From Gyrodactylus bullatarudis (taxonomy: Eukaryota > Platyhelminthes > Monogenea > Gyrodactylidea > Gyrodactylidae): a stretch of 64,000 bases of DNA. This document shows positions 25,801 through 37,603 of the stretch, piece after piece (within the stretch, counting starts at the first letter, position 1; the number at the start of each line of letters is the position of its first letter). The notes below the pieces were generated by a model, which was not told the DNA's origin, ran no database searches, and saw only the letters and a program-made list of their open reading frames with translations. Location of the stretch: assembly GCA_012064415.1 (NCBI GenBank), contig SSNU01000204.1, positions 62,001 through 126,000 on the forward strand, in the 5' to 3' direction. The translations under genes were made by a program, and so were the position numbers.

Positions 25801-26900
25801 AACTCGTCAAGGGAATACGATTTGACTGACTGCTGGAAACCATAGGTTCCATAGGATTTGTTGCAAGCCTCTCGGACACAATCGGGACACTTCCAGGAGA
25901 AATTGGGCACTGTGGTCAGAGGAGGTGTTAGACATTGAATGTGATAGCATGACTGGCAAATTTCATTGTCGCAAATCAAAAGATGCGTATCATCCTCTTC
26001 AGATTTGCAAATTTTACACGCGTACGGGTTCATTTGACTTTTCTCATCTGAAAGTTAAACTCATGATTAAATTCAGTAATTTAATAGCAAGATTTAATAC
26101 AATCACTCACCAACTCTAGTGTTCCTTGAATCGTCTTCGTAAAAGTCCTGAATTGAAAGATATGATTGATTGAAAATCCAACAAACACGTTGATCAAGTG
26201 TAAATTACTCACGTTAACGACAGTAGCACGTTTTCTATTAACCAATTTACCTGGTGATTGACTGTCTTTGGCCTAAAGTTTTACGACATGAATAGAACAA
26301 CATACCTTTTTATTATTTCCCTCAACGATCATATCAAAGGCAAGAAGAATTTTTTCATAATACGATTTAATCTGACTGGACAATCTGGCTGGATATCCCA
26401 ACATTTCAGTGATATGACCCCATTTACGATTTTCACAAATAATCTGGAAGGATCCATTCTCCGAGACCAACTTGTGAAGCTTGTAAAGATCGAGATAATT
26501 CCCTGATATACAGGGAATCTTGAGAGGCTGTCCCTTGTGGAGTTTGTGAAATTCATAGAGACGAGAAATAAATTTAAGCTTTATCCTCGACTGAGCTTCA
26601 AGCTCGTAAAGGCGCTGGATACGAGGCGTGAACCTGAACTTTTCAATATCAACAGCAAATGGAGGACTCCAGCCCTAGAATTTAAAATGTGAGACAATGC
26701 GAAATTTTGAATGCAAACTGATTTCTTACTTTGGGAGGGATGATTTTTACAATGCCAGTTTTGATGCCAATGTGTGAGATACATCCAAAAAACTCCATAG
26801 GATCTTTAAATTGTTCCCATGTTGGCGTGAAGACTGGACATTCAGGTGGAGGACGGAAAAAGAACTTGTCCTGAGAAGTTGAGTTTCTCAGATTCGCCAT
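16827..26900 (-). CDS. Lysine-specific H3K4 demethylase KDM5 (JARID1/Lid family)
   Basis: Nuclear Fe(II)/2-oxoglutarate oxygenase that removes tri- and dimethyl marks from H3K4. Fourteen exons, all in phase, give 1450 residues: 26730-26900, 26306-26674, 26213-26272, 26111-26147, 25749-26047, 24931-25325, 23764-24046, 23216-23660, 21211-21769, 19713-20556, 19213-19470, 18353-18442, 18157-18291, 16827-17234. Order: JmjN ([17 protein letters not shown]), ARID (exon 2), PHD1 (CKIC...[11 protein letters not shown]...CPDC), JmjC ([18 protein letters not shown]; iron ligands about H430, E432, H518 in SYHAGFNQG), C5HC2 zinc finger, PLU-1 helical region. The C5HC2 finger is split by a ~25-residue insertion with an NLS-like SPKRLKLD. 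Only a remnant of PHD2 (CSAC...CSTC) is seen at the C terminus and no PHD3. Intron 2 is 33 nt. Its start is 174 bp from the divergent WARS2-like start. Confidence 0.96.
17490..17700 (-). other. Coding-like stretch in KDM5 intron 13
   Basis: An open frame on the minus strand with protein-like composition ([40 protein letters not shown]), less AT-biased than the surrounding intron. No start, splice signals or family recognised. Possibly a relic of an inserted gene or transposon. Confidence 0.3.
20831..20935 (+). repeat. Dispersed repeat, copy 1 (KDM5 intron)
   Basis: Contains GAAGAAGGTACTTGACTATC and GGAAGAGGCTTTGG, then AAGGTTGGTTATGCATTCCG; matches 31758-31853 in the same orientation. The other copy also has an inverted partial copy at 31660-31690, suggesting a small inverted-repeat element. 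Confidence 0.65.
21885..22060. repeat. Diverged direct repeats beside the long inverted repeat
   Basis: 21885-22024 is a diverged copy of 22775-22925 (shared TTTAGATAAACT, ACTGAAG-AATAA, AATTGAGAAT, AAAGCTTT). 22029-22060 repeats TTTCAAGTAACCTATCAACC of 22786-22820. These flank and partly duplicate the interior of the 981 bp repeat. Confidence 0.6.
22061..23041 (-). repeat. Large near-identical inverted repeat, copy A (KDM5 intron 8)
   Basis: About 981 bp that reappear in opposite orientation at 33750-34731. Scanning the two by eye shows only a few differences (for example TTAAATTCGG versus TTGAATTCGG, and two G/A changes). Outer limits: CTGAAGATAACAATGTT at 22061 and GAGATTACGG...ACTAA near 23041. 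No terminal inverted repeats within a copy, no clear target duplication and no credible gene (a 72-residue ORF is present in both only because the DNA is the same). Confidence 0.93.
24314..24860. mobile_element. TIR element in KDM5 intron 6
   Basis: Ends are inverted: GTTATTACCAGAGCCTCAAA at left; the right end reverse-complemented reads GTAATAACCAGAGCCTCAAA (20 of 22 positions pair over the full end). The interior is AT-rich with recurring CTATTTTTA motifs and no ORF. Confidence 0.55.
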
Positions 26901-27074
26901 ATCTTTGAATAATTGCTCAAAGTTTATTCACTAGACATTTGATTTAAACTTTCTAATCCCTCAGAATTAAATACAATTTTTGTTTTAATTGATAACTTTT
27001 TCATCAAATTAAGAATCGTGATCATAAAAAATTTGGATAAAAAACATTAATAACAATCAGATACAACCTTTTTG
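26901..27074. promoter_or_regulatory. Divergent promoter region KDM5 / tryptophanyl-tRNA synthetase
   Basis: Only 174 bp separate the two start codons, which face away from each other, so the core promoters must share or abut this stretch. No TATA box or known element can be singled out in the AT-rich sequence. Confidence 0.5.
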
Positions 27075-28317
27075 ATGAGTGGAAATGGTTTCAAAACTAT
27101 CCTCACTGGATTTCAACCTAGCGGTATTATTCATATTGGAAATTATCTGTCTGTAATTCGCCAATTAACAAACCAATCTAAAAAAGAGTGTCGATTTATA
27201 TTCATTGCTGATCTTCATGCTTTCACTCAAAAACCTCCAAATGGTCTTCAGAATCTATGTGATCAGATGGCAGCAAGTCTAATAGCATGTGGGGTCAATC
27301 AGCCTGGCACAAGTCTATTTTTGCAATCAAAAATCTCAGCCCACACCGAGCTAGCTTGGATATTAAATTGCTTATGTTCAGAAAAGGTGAATTATTCTTA
27401 AATAGAGAATTTTTGCTAACCAGTAGTTACTTGACTTACACAAGTTGAATATGAATTTTTTCTAGAATAATTCTTATTATTCAACTTCAAATAGAGGCTC
27501 GTGTAATAAGCTCATGTACTAAACCCATAATTTATTTTTGATATGATTAAAATATTCATTAAAGCGATTAAAGCATTTACCACAATGGCGAGATAAAATT
27601 CGGGAAGATGAAAATCAGAGTATTGGCACACTGTGTTATCCAATTCTACAGGCGGCTGATATCCTCCTTTATAAACCTGATTATGTTCCAATTGGCAATG
27701 ATCAAATTACTCACCTAGAACTAACTAGGGATATTGTTAGGAAATTCAATTCAATTTATCCCAAGTGAGTACAGGTTTGAATAATCTAAAGTTTAGATTC
27801 TAAACTTTATCTCTTCAGATCAGAAGACATATTTAAAATGCCAAAACCAATCATTCTGAGTGATACAAAAATCATGAGTCTGTCAAATCCAGAAAAGAAA
27901 ATGAGTAAATCAGATCATTCGAAAGCTGCAACTATCCTTATTAACGACACCAATGATGCTATCTCAGGAAAAATTAAGAGTTCAGTTACAGATTCCATAA
28001 AGGAAATTTCTTATGATCCAGTCCAAAGACCTGGCTTATCCAATTTAATTCGAATTTTATCCCTAACTCAGGAGAAATCAATAGATGAAATTCTAGAAAT
28101 TTATGGCTCAAAGACTAAAGTACACCTAAAGCAAGGAGTCGCTGATTCTCTAATTGAGAATCTAGGTCCAATCAGAGAAAGATTCAATAATTTAATGATT
28201 AATCTTCAAGAAAAAAAAGACCAAAGTGATATTAGGAAAATCATGGAAAATGGTCATAGTCACGCGTTTATAGTTGCTCAACAGACTATGGAAGATGTTC
28301 GAAAAGTCCTTTACTAG
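27075..28317 (+). CDS. WARS2: Tryptophanyl-tRNA synthetase, organellar/bacterial type
   Basis: Charges tRNA-Trp, most likely in mitochondria. Exons 27075-27386, 27565-27764, 27819-28317 (54 nt second intron) give 336 residues. The class I signatures are present: FQPSGIIHIGNYLS (HIGH-like, about residues 13-25) and KMSKSD at about 198-203, plus CYPILQAADILLYK and the PIGNDQITHLEL stretch of the tryptophan/ATP pocket. It matches the bacterial/mitochondrial subfamily, not the cytosolic one. ATG 27075 is used because the preceding codon is only TTG. No obvious mitochondrial presequence precedes the catalytic core, so an upstream leader exon or an unconventional signal is possible. AATAAA signals at about 28328 and 28345. 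Confidence 0.93.
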
Positions 28318-28707
28318 CTCCGTTTAGAATAAAATTATTTTTAGAATAAAGTTTTTTTAATTGTCTTATGATTATTTATGATACATGCATTATACGAATA
28401 AATTATCTTCAAATTCTTATCATAATCTTGAAGGCTTGGCTGTACAGTTACTTGACTGAATTGATGGTGAACTTCACTTTCAAAAAAACTTTTTGAAATT
28501 CCGGGAAAGGTTTATATCATCCAGCAAATTTAACAGTCTTAATTATTTTGTTTTATTATGCAAAAGTTTTATTACAAACTCAATTGTAGGACGGCATAGC
28601 TATTTTTGTCTAATAAATCCCATCCTAAAACATCAGCTCTTCTTTCTTATGTGCTATTAAATGATTTTGAATCTTTTTATTTTAATTTTTTTCTATTTTA
28701 TTTTCAG

Positions 28708-30484
28708 ACAAAGAATAACAACAACCCGAGGCGAAGTAGTCGATTCTTTAGTCGCCCGCCTCCTTCCTATACTTCTTACTTTAGTGGTAATAGACAAAGA
28801 AGAGATATAGTTAATGAACCAGAGGAAAATAGAAGAAATACTGTACGCTCAATGGCCCACAGGGATAATCAACGTTTTCTCAATCCAAACAATGTCAATT
28901 TTTCTACAGAACCACCAAGAAGACGAGCTACAAGAACCCCATATCAAGTGAGTTTTATCCCTCCCCTCTTTCGTTTGTAGAATATCTAAATTATGTCTCT
29001 TGAGATTTTTTCTATTATAAATTAATTCACTTGCAGGTTATCGTCAAATGATGAAAAATCTTTTTATGAATAGTTGAGGGAAAATCTAATTAACTGCCTA
29101 GTAGACTATAGGTTATTTTATTTTTACAGATTCTTCAATAATTTCAATTTGGAGATAATACATCCTTTTGTAATGGTTATAAACCGACTTTTTCTTAGAT
29201 AGAAGAAAAATAAAATCAAATCTGAGGTGGGATTGTTACTGATTTATTTATTAAAGACTTATTCGAGAGTAAGCTAAACAATAATAAGGCTTAATACATA
29301 AGCTTGAGTTTAAAATTAACCTGAGTTTACATTCTAGGGTTAAATTATTAATGACATCTCGTACCGTCCTATTTTTGTGTATTTTATTTGAAAAAATCAA
29401 AATTAGAAAGAATATGAGATTTCTTCTTTATTTTATTAGCCTTATTGACTAATAACTAAATTTGGTTATCGGTCTCAGTGATTATGCAAAAATATTTATT
29501 TTTTCTGTTTAGAACAACCGTTTCCATCGTGTCCCATTCAATGAGTCAGCCCCAAATCGTCATAACATCTCGTCAAGGATCACCAACTCATCTGGAAATG
29601 TACCCTCGCCTCAACGTAGGTACAACAATCAAAACCGACCTGCCGCAAGATCTCAATTTGAACAGAACATCAATCGAGCAGCACGTCGTCAACGTCCAAC
29701 CCAACCTATCATTAGAAATAGGAATAATAACCGACCAACCTTTTCATTTGCCAGTCCCCAACTGATCATCGATGATTTCGACAATGGGGAAAGTTCCTCT
29801 TCGTCGGCTGTTGAAAACTTTGACGAGTCCACTATCCAACCGGCTGTGGAAAATTTCCTGAACCAAACCGAAACTGATGTATGCGCCATTTGCTTGTGTG
29901 ATAAAACAGGACCTGCTCTCCTGATGCCATGTAAGCATTCTTTCTGCTTAACGTGCATTAACCAATGGCTGGAGAATCAAACCACTTGTCCCCTTTGCAA
30001 AGAGAAATCGGTCCGTCTCGTCTACAATATCGTATCTCAACGTAATTACCAGTTGAAGAAATTACGTCAACCGGTTGAGAGCATTGGTCGTATTGTCACC
30101 ACATTTATGCCGCCTATTTTGAGCATTTTCTCCAGTTACCTGGACTCACCCACTATGGATACGACAAATGACTCTCTGGATGATAGCTTATCCAGGGATC
30201 AAGGCGATGTCAGAAGATCCTCACCCATCCGTACTAGAGCTTACACATCAGCCCTTGACCGTAGACGATCATCAACCATGAGACAGACGAGAATGAGAAG
30301 TCCCATCTCTGCAGCAACATTTCGTCAACACTTGTTCTCCACTCCACCCCTCGCTTCAGTACTCATGGACATGGACTCTGATTCTGAAGGGGATGATAAC
30401 AGTATCAACATTTACTTTGTCAACGGAGGTAGATCTTCCCGGCGTTCCCTTGGCAGTGGTTACATTTTCCAACTATCCGGCTAA
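28708..30484 (+). CDS. RING-finger E3 ligase, TOPORS-like RING (5' end unresolved)
   Basis: Two coding exons, 28708-28947 and 29513-30484, joined in phase 0, give at least 404 residues. The N-terminal part is Asn/Arg-rich and disordered (NNNNPRRSSRFFSRPPPSY). A C3HC4 RING follows (CAICLCDKTGPALLMPCKHS, then FCLTCINQW and CPLCKEK), with the SVRLVYNIVSQRNYQLKKL helix after the RING that resembles TOPORS/ICP0-type RINGs. The C-terminal tail has Ser/Asp-rich acidic stretches (DMDSDSEGDD). No start codon is convincing in front of 28708: an upstream small exon must exist, or translation starts at the internal Met. It lies tail to tail with the TOPORS-like gene; the RINGs look related. Nuclear ubiquitin/SUMO ligase role is inferred. 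Confidence 0.8.
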
Positions 30485-31659
30485 TACACACATAAAAAAA
30501 TATTCAAAGTAATCCCCATGGAAGTATCTCTCTCTGTCTGTCTATCTCAAGTTAATTAATCTACTACAATATTTACTAATAATACCATTGAAACAAAACA
30601 CTCTGTTCATTCACTAATCGTTCATGTAACAATATTAATAACACGAGAGATACCCCTGACTAAAATTTCAAAAAGAACTTTGTGTAAAAAGAATTCTATA
30701 CATGTATTATCGATTAAAATTGGCCAAGAAAAGATTACCTATTGATTCCCTGTTATGAATATATATTTATGTTTACTACTAGTAGGTTCTCTGTATAGTA
30801 TACGCGTTCAAATACGAGGAATACAGATAAAAATATATTCTTTTTACAAATGGCAGTCTTTTTCTCCAAGTTATTGTAATTTTTATGATCTAACAATGAG
30901 ATCGTTGGACAGCAGGCATCAGAGGAATCTTCCAACCAGACTGAGAGAGGGGTGAAAAATAATTCACATGGATAACGCTCATTCTACATGTAGGGAAAAT
31001 TGTTTCTTCCATGATCGAATCTGAAATCTTCAATAAATACCTTATTAGTAGGACAACCAAATGCCTTTTTTCATCCAAAAAAACCTTTTTTAGCCTTTTT
31101 GAATTTACATCTTAAAAAGCCTTTATTGCTTTAAAATATTCAAGATCTCAGATACAATCAAAAATTAATAAAAATATGATATCATACGCTTGAATTTGCT
31201 CTAAGGATACGACTTCAATGAAAAAATTGAAGACTGTTTAAACTTAGAAATCATCATGATATTCTGCATTTAATGCTCGTACTAACTAAAGTTTACAAAA
31301 CTTGATATTATCAGAAATCCTAGCTAAAACAGTGACCAAGTTCGTAAATTCAATTGAAACTGTACTCTCCAAAGCTAGAGAAAATGATTCAAAAAAATAT
31401 TAAAAAAATATAACCAATCAGATCGTAGAGATTGTAGATATTTATACTTAATTCATAGGATGATCATCCTTAACCAATGATAATAAAAATTTTTAATCGA
31501 TTGTAAAAAGTTCTTGATGGGTTGAAAACGGTTTTGATTAAAATTCATTAAAAAAATTGAACTAGTGGGAATTTCGATAGTTCACCGGTAGAATGTACTT
31601 AATTTAAGCGAAAATTTTTATTTGCCTTGTTTCCAGAATTTTACCTGAAATAATTGTAT
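30485..31659. other. Intergenic between two RING genes
   Basis: No gene seen. A repeat terminus AGGACAACCAAATGCCTTTT at about 31049 matches AGGGCAACCAAATGCCTTTT at about 62282, followed by T-rich sequence in both, pointing to a dispersed element, possibly hAT-like. Confidence 0.45.
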
Positions 31660-31853
31660 ATTCTTCCAGAGGTTTCGGCACTGAGATAGCAAGGTAAATA
31701 TCATTTTGGGAAAAGAATAACTAGCGAAGATTCTATTCTAGGTAGGTACAATTTGTACTCAAGAAGGTATTTAACTATCTCACAGTACCAAAAAATCTGG
31801 AAGAGGCTTTGGTAAAAGGTTGGTTATGCATTCCGATTAAATTTTCTTTTACT
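31660..31853. repeat. Small inverted-repeat element, copy 2
   Basis: The left arm TTCCAGAGGTTTCGGCACTG is an inverted partial copy of the right part (AAGAAGGTATTTAACTATCT ... CTGGAAGAGGCTTTGG), and the right part matches 20831-20935. Confidence 0.55.
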
Positions 31854-31997
31854 ACAGTGGTAGTATTTATCTAAGAAAAGGGAGGTTTATTGAGGAAAGT
31901 GAAAAGTCGTATTTCTCTACAATACAGTATTATAATTGGAAAAGTCATTTTACAAAGAAAGCCCTCGATATATATTAGAAAGAATTGGAAACTGGAG

Positions 31998-34900
31998 TTA
32001 GTCTGAGAGAATAAGAATTTGAGTTCCTTCAGAATTACTGGGATTCTGGCTCGTTTCACGTCGACTGATGTCAACTCTTCTAGAACGACGAAGAGTTTCA
32101 CGTGGTGATGTCGTTCCAAGTTCCGAAATGCTGTCATCATCATCAGAAGAGGAACTGACTTCGATGAAATCTGGGGAATTCAAATCATCAGTCTCGCCAT
32201 CAAAAGGATTCGCGATGCTGCTGGCCTGAGGCGTTGTCAAGACCACAGGTCGAAGAGTGCCTTCAATACCGAAGCTGAATCTGAAATAACGTCGCAGCAT
32301 TCTAACAAGGTTTTTCGAGAATCTATGCAAGGCTTTACGAAATATCACGGAGGACTGGTTCCTTTGATATACATCTAGAATTCGGCATACTGAAAGCTTA
32401 ATAAAAAGCAAATTATTTTTTTAATCAAATACAGTATGGTTTTGATACAGGCAGATTAAAAGATTAGGAAAAACCATCATTGTTCATTTATGATGTCACC
32501 TTTTAAGAGAGCATCTAAAAAGAACGAATTTCACATTGAATAAGGGAGAAAGATGAATAAGGTGTGTTACATGTCATACGAGTAGAAAAGTAAATTTATT
32601 TAACGTTATTGACTCAATAAGTTGTTTCAATTCTGGTCTGAAATAAAGGCCTTATTTGAGAAAAATTTTGATAAAGTTTTTAGCTCTGAGAGCCGTCTGA
32701 CAATCACAATTTCAAAACATCTAGAACCTTTTCGAGAGGTCAAAAAATTGAAAATCAAAAGATGAGGTTTTGAGAAAATGGATTTAATCACTTTCTCAAC
32801 CCAAAATTTGGAGAATACTTTGCTGATGGAATTAGGAAACTACAAATTCTTAAGGAGAAATGTCTGTTTTTGAGCTCTATAGATCATGAAACTTACATCC
32901 ACCACACGAATAAAAAAAACATCAATTTTAATGAAAACTAAGGCATATTTAAAATTTTGTTGATTTCAATTTGAGAGAATGTTGATTTTTAGGGTCACAA
33001 TATGATGAGAAAAACCGATTATCACCATAAAAATTCCGATAAATCCGTTCTTTTTCAGGGATCTTGTATTATCAAAAATTTCACTGCAGTAAAAATTTTC
33101 GAACAAAATTCGAATTTCACACCATTTTCGAAATTTGACTAATAGTGATCCTAAAAATCAACATTCGATCCCTCTCTCACTTTGAAATCAACAAAAATTT
33201 ACAAATCAAAGTTTGGCGCTAATTTTTTCCCGATTTCTCGATGAACAATTTGAGATTTTTTTTATAATTTCATATTGACTACTAGGTGTAACATACTTAC
33301 CATTTTGATAATAAAATAATCACGTAAATCTTGATTGGGCAACTCTCCAAATTCGAGGACATTACGAATTTCTGGATATTCCGTCGAGAGGGGGTGCATG
33401 GATAATTGGTCAACAAGGTGTTCGTACAAATGTCGTGTCCCATCAATAAGGAAAGCATCATAGATAAGCTCAACTTCTCGATCATATTGGTCCTGAGTTC
33501 TAGAATAAAGAATGAAAAATTTATTCTTATAGAATTAACTAGAGCAAATCGAAAAGCCTTTTATTAGGTCACATATATATTATATATGGACAATTAAGTT
33601 TCTCAAGCCATATTTCTATTCCTTGGTCTTGATCCTCTTCTAGATGAGAACGTAGAGGTAAAAAATACGACTTTTTTTCATCAAAAATTTGGAGAACTTT
33701 TAACTTGTTATAGATAACCGCACAGACCATGTTCGTAGATGAAAAAATCTTTAGTGGAACCGTAATCTCGATCAGAGCCGATAAAGTGGCTGACCAATCA
33801 GATGGCTTCATTTTTGTCGTTTTTAACACGTGAATTGCTTCTCATTGGTCCAATTTTAGAGTGTATTTTACAATCTTTTTTCTCTTTGTAGATAAACTAA
33901 AGCTTTATTTTTATTGGTCAATATTAAATTCTCAATTCCTATTAGTTATTCCTTCAGTACATTAGAGAAAGTTTATCTAAATAGGTTGATAGGTTACTTG
34001 AAATTTTTTCTCAAGTCTCCTAATAATAAAAATCTCTGCTCAATTTTCAATGAATTGTTATTATGAAACCAGAACATTTTGGACATTAAGTAAATCTCCA
34101 ACTTTTTCACACTTAACTGCGGGTACAGGTAGGTACAGTTTAAAATCCTCAAGTCTTTTTACTCCGAAAAAAGTATTGACTATTTTTTGCTGTTTATTAT
34201 CGAGTACTATTATGTGCTACTTTCAGTCACTCCAGTTACAAGTTACTATTTTCCTTTTGAATGGATGAAGATGAGTTTTGATTGGTTGTTTGGTTTTGAA
34301 AAATAGGGATTTGCTCAACGTAATGACATATAATTTGAAATGGATCTGTGAAGAAATGTCTGCCTAACTACAGTTGACTTTCTTTATACTGATATACTCT
34401 GGTTGAAGGCAAATATTTTACTAGGATATTTATAGTGACGTTGAATCAAATGTAAAAGGCTACCAAAAAATTAATTCAATAACTCATTATTTGGCAAGCA
34501 TAGAGCATGATGTAGCAGACAAGAAACTTGGTAATATATATAATATTTTCTCACGATGAATAAGCCGAAATAGATGAAAATTTGCAAGATTTTTTCGTAT
34601 TTTCGATGAATTTAGATAAAATATTAAAAGTAAGTAATTGCTAATTCTGACCCATGGAATGCTATTTTAGAAAATAATTTTTCCTATTTTCTGCGTACCC
34701 TAATTACCGAATTCAACATTGTTATCTTCAGGTAGGTTATTTACTTCTATAAATTATAGTCTATAATAGAAAATATATAACACTCAAGTTGATTGGTTGA
34801 TTCTCATTGGCTAATTCAATGATCCCCCTCCTAATGAGGAGTCAATTAGTCCCACCATCAGTTGGAGGATAAAGGATAAATGGGCATTACTAAAAAGTAG

Positions 34901-36690
34901 CATGATAAAACATGAAAATGGGTAATTAAGTAGTCCAGAGAGATCTAATCTTGGATAGGGAACGCAAAATCGAAATTTACCTCAAATCAATGGCAAAATG
35001 TTTGATTTCTCTGATAAATCTGAGGCCATCCTGTTCCCCTAGACCACTGACAATGCAATTGAGTCTCTTGAGGAATGCCTGTTCATTATTTAAAGGAATC
35101 TTTCGAATTAGGCTAATAATTGAGGTTGTAGCCTTTGTCAAGTACTGAGAAAACATGTTGCTGGTCGCCTCGACAGAATACGTCCATGGAGCAATGATTT
35201 GAAGTTCTCGCCTGATGAAGGCCTGCAAACGGAAGCAGACTGCTTCGTTTTCAGCATAAAATTCTGGAGAAATTGTTGGCTGCAATATAAAGAAGTTAAT
35301 GTTAGTTTTTATGAATATTTTTACGCAATTCTCTACGAATTTATTTCATTTTAAATTCATTCTCTAGGCATCCACATACATAGTTTCGTGTTATTGAATT
35401 TGAACTTTGAAATGTTTTTTTTCAGAAAAGTATTCCACTCCTAAATCTAGATAGATTTTTTAGTCTATTTAAAAAAAACTAAATCCGGTTTTTAATATCT
35501 TTAATCATAATTCGTGCTGACCATGAATTTCATGTTTCCATAAAAAGAAAAAATACACTAATTTGATCGGAAAAGATAACAAGATCAAAGGAAGAGGATA
35601 TTCCTTAAATTTAACTCAACTTTTTATTCAAAAAGTCTTGTTGGCTATTCAGAAACTTGAATTTCAGTTAAAATAATATTGAAAATGTTGGTGGGAATTT
35701 GAAAATTACAATTTTTATTCTTGATTTTGTATTTTAGAAAAGATTGAAAAACATGTAGGATTTAACTCTCAGAATGAAATAGATTATCGTTTGAGAAAAG
35801 GAACAGGATCATTAGAAAAATTTATATCCATGAAAATTATTCAGCAAATCGAAATAATCCAAAAAAATGTTTTTTTTACGAAAACTATATTTAAGCATCA
35901 AGTGTATTTTTGAAAATAATAAACAGAAAAATCTAAAATTTGTTATTTTTAAAAATAAAATTTCTAATCCAAATTTTTGCAGATTTAGCTACTTGCTTTA
36001 CTATCTGGATTATCAGTAAATTCTCAAGATTTCGCCACAAGTACTAGCATTCTAGGGCATTATTTTGAATAATATTCCTGATAGTTATGAGAGATGATAC
36101 AACAAGATCGAGACTTTTGACATCTTTCGTTCAGACAAAAAGTTGCCACTGGTTTCTTAAAAATCTATGAAATATTTCTTTAGAGAATAAAATCTACCAT
36201 TGGAATTATACTTTCTTTAATTTCAATTTATCAGGAGTAATAACTTTAAATGGAATAAAATTATACTCACCAGATTTTCATTATCCATAGATGAAGGATT
36301 AAATGAGAATAAATATATTAAATGTCTATTAATTCTATTATTGAGGGTCCAACCGGATGGTAGGAACAAACCGGATAAGAAACGATTGGAATCAGTATCT
36401 GGAGTTCCAGATAAATTGTGGGGACCTCTCAGATCGTCAACTGAGAATTTTGTAGATGATTTAATATTGAGAATTATCTTAACAGGCTGAGATTTGCATA
36501 AAGGGCAATTTGGATTGATATTCAACCAATGAAGAATACATTGCTTGCAAAATGAATGTGCACAGGGTAGAATTATAGAAATCGATGACTTTTTCGATAG
36601 ACAAATTGAGCAGATATCATCATCTGTGGGTTTCAAGTGGTGTTTGACAATTGACGTGATATCGGAGAATGCATCAACATCGTTGAACAT
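31998..36690 (-). CDS. TOPORS-like RING E3 ubiquitin/SUMO ligase
   Basis: Exons 36271-36690, 34981-35279, 33297-33499, 31998-32389 give 437 residues. A C3HC4 RING sits near the N terminus (C27, C30, C43, H45, C48, C51, C62, C65), followed by the KIILNIKSSTKFSVDDL segment. The next exons carry the TOPORS-type helical domain (SPEFYAENEAVCFRLQAFIR with RRELQIIAPW; later DQYDREVELIYDAFL). The C terminus is acidic and Ser-rich with a SUMO-interaction-like FIEVSSSSDDDD and ends in an Arg-rich stretch. The exon 3 donor is set at GTATGT (33296), four bases past a GTAAGT, because only that keeps the last exon open. Intron 2 holds copy B of the 981 bp inverted repeat, and intron 3 holds part of a fold-back element. 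Nuclear location inferred from family. Confidence 0.85.
32930..33285. mobile_element. Fold-back element, partial copy in TOPORS-like intron 3
   Basis: The inner arms TTTTGTTGATTTCAATTTGA / GAATGTTGATTTTTAGG pair with TCCTAAAAATCAACATTCGA / CTTTGAAATCAACAAAAATT. The right end TTCATATTGACTACTAGGTG resembles the end of 48861-49585. The left terminal arm is degraded. Confidence 0.65.
33750..34731 (+). repeat. Large near-identical inverted repeat, copy B (TOPORS-like intron 2)
   Basis: Opposite-orientation partner of 22061-23041. Ends abruptly at ACATTGTTATCTTCAG (34731). The diverged direct repeats that flank copy A are not seen beside this copy, so B looks like the derived one (inference). Confidence 0.93.
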
Positions 36691-37143
36691 GAAAAAACAC
36701 GTTAGTAACAGAAAAATCCTTAATTAGAATTTAGAATAATTCAAATAAACGCCTTGTTTAAAACAAATTTCAAATAATTCTCAAATTTTTCATAGTAGTT
36801 CTTATTTTAATCATTAATGTTCTGTATTTTAAAAATCTCGGAATAACAGCTTCTAACTATCAAGTTAACTTGGTTAAGACACTTTACTTGAGAGATTCTC
36901 AAGGCAGATATTAACAATCAGGCCTTGATATCAAGTGATTCATCTATGACTAGAGTAAAAGAATTACTGAAATTAATTAAAAAAGAAATTTGTCCTTGGT
37001 AACTCAGTTAATCTCAAGATTAGGAATCGAAATTTTATTGATAAATACTACAATAATTTTTCACACTGTGAAATTCACAGAAATATATAAAACTTTCTAA
37101 AGTTTTTCATAGCCTTTCGAGGAGGGTTCAAAGTTTGCTTACA

Positions 37144-37603
37144 TCATTCGAGAATAAATTTTGTATGTTTTCCCTGGACCAGCAACTTATTTGATGCGTC
37201 ATCATAAAAGTTTGCTGATGTAAATGCCATTTTACGCCCCAGTTTATGAACCTCTGACTCTACTCGAATTACTGAATCAGGCTTTCCTGGATTAAGATAA
37301 CTTTGAAAAATTATAAACACCACTTGATTACCTCATGTGAATGTCAACGGTTACATGGTTACTACAACCTCTACGAAAGAGATCCCAGCTAGTGACAAAA
37401 TCTGTAGCTAGTGCAAAATAGCCACCATGAAGAGTTTGCATGCTATTGCAGATTTCCTCATTTACTGTAAATGTACAAACAAGTTTGTTATCAACAATAG
37501 ATACTGGTTTTATTGCACTACAATGGGTATTGAATCCTAAAGTCGCAGCATGAGAGAAGATTTTTTGAATTTCCGCAAGGCTTGAGATTAAATTCCTGGA
37601 CAT
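37144..37603 (-). CDS. Acyl-CoA thioesterase 13-like hotdog enzyme
   Basis: Small hotdog-fold thioesterase that hydrolyses medium/long-chain acyl-CoA, usually mitochondrial. Exons 37332-37603 and 37144-37300 are separated by a 31 nt intron; the product is 142 residues, close to the usual ~140. The hotdog catalytic block MQTLHGGYFALATDFVTSW (HGG) and VTVDIHMSYLNP are visible, followed by GRKMAFTSANFYD and the C-terminal LLVQGKHTKF that marks the ACOT13 group. The acceptor used is TTTTTCAAAG; the nearer AATCCAG would bring a stop. Its start is 83 bp from the divergent CEP95-like start. Confidence 0.93.

Noticed and set aside
33297..33301. GTAAGT donor at 33300 for exon 3 of the TOPORS-like gene
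   Set aside because: It would put the last exon into a frame with an immediate stop; the overlapping GTATGT four bases on keeps the acidic C-terminal frame open.
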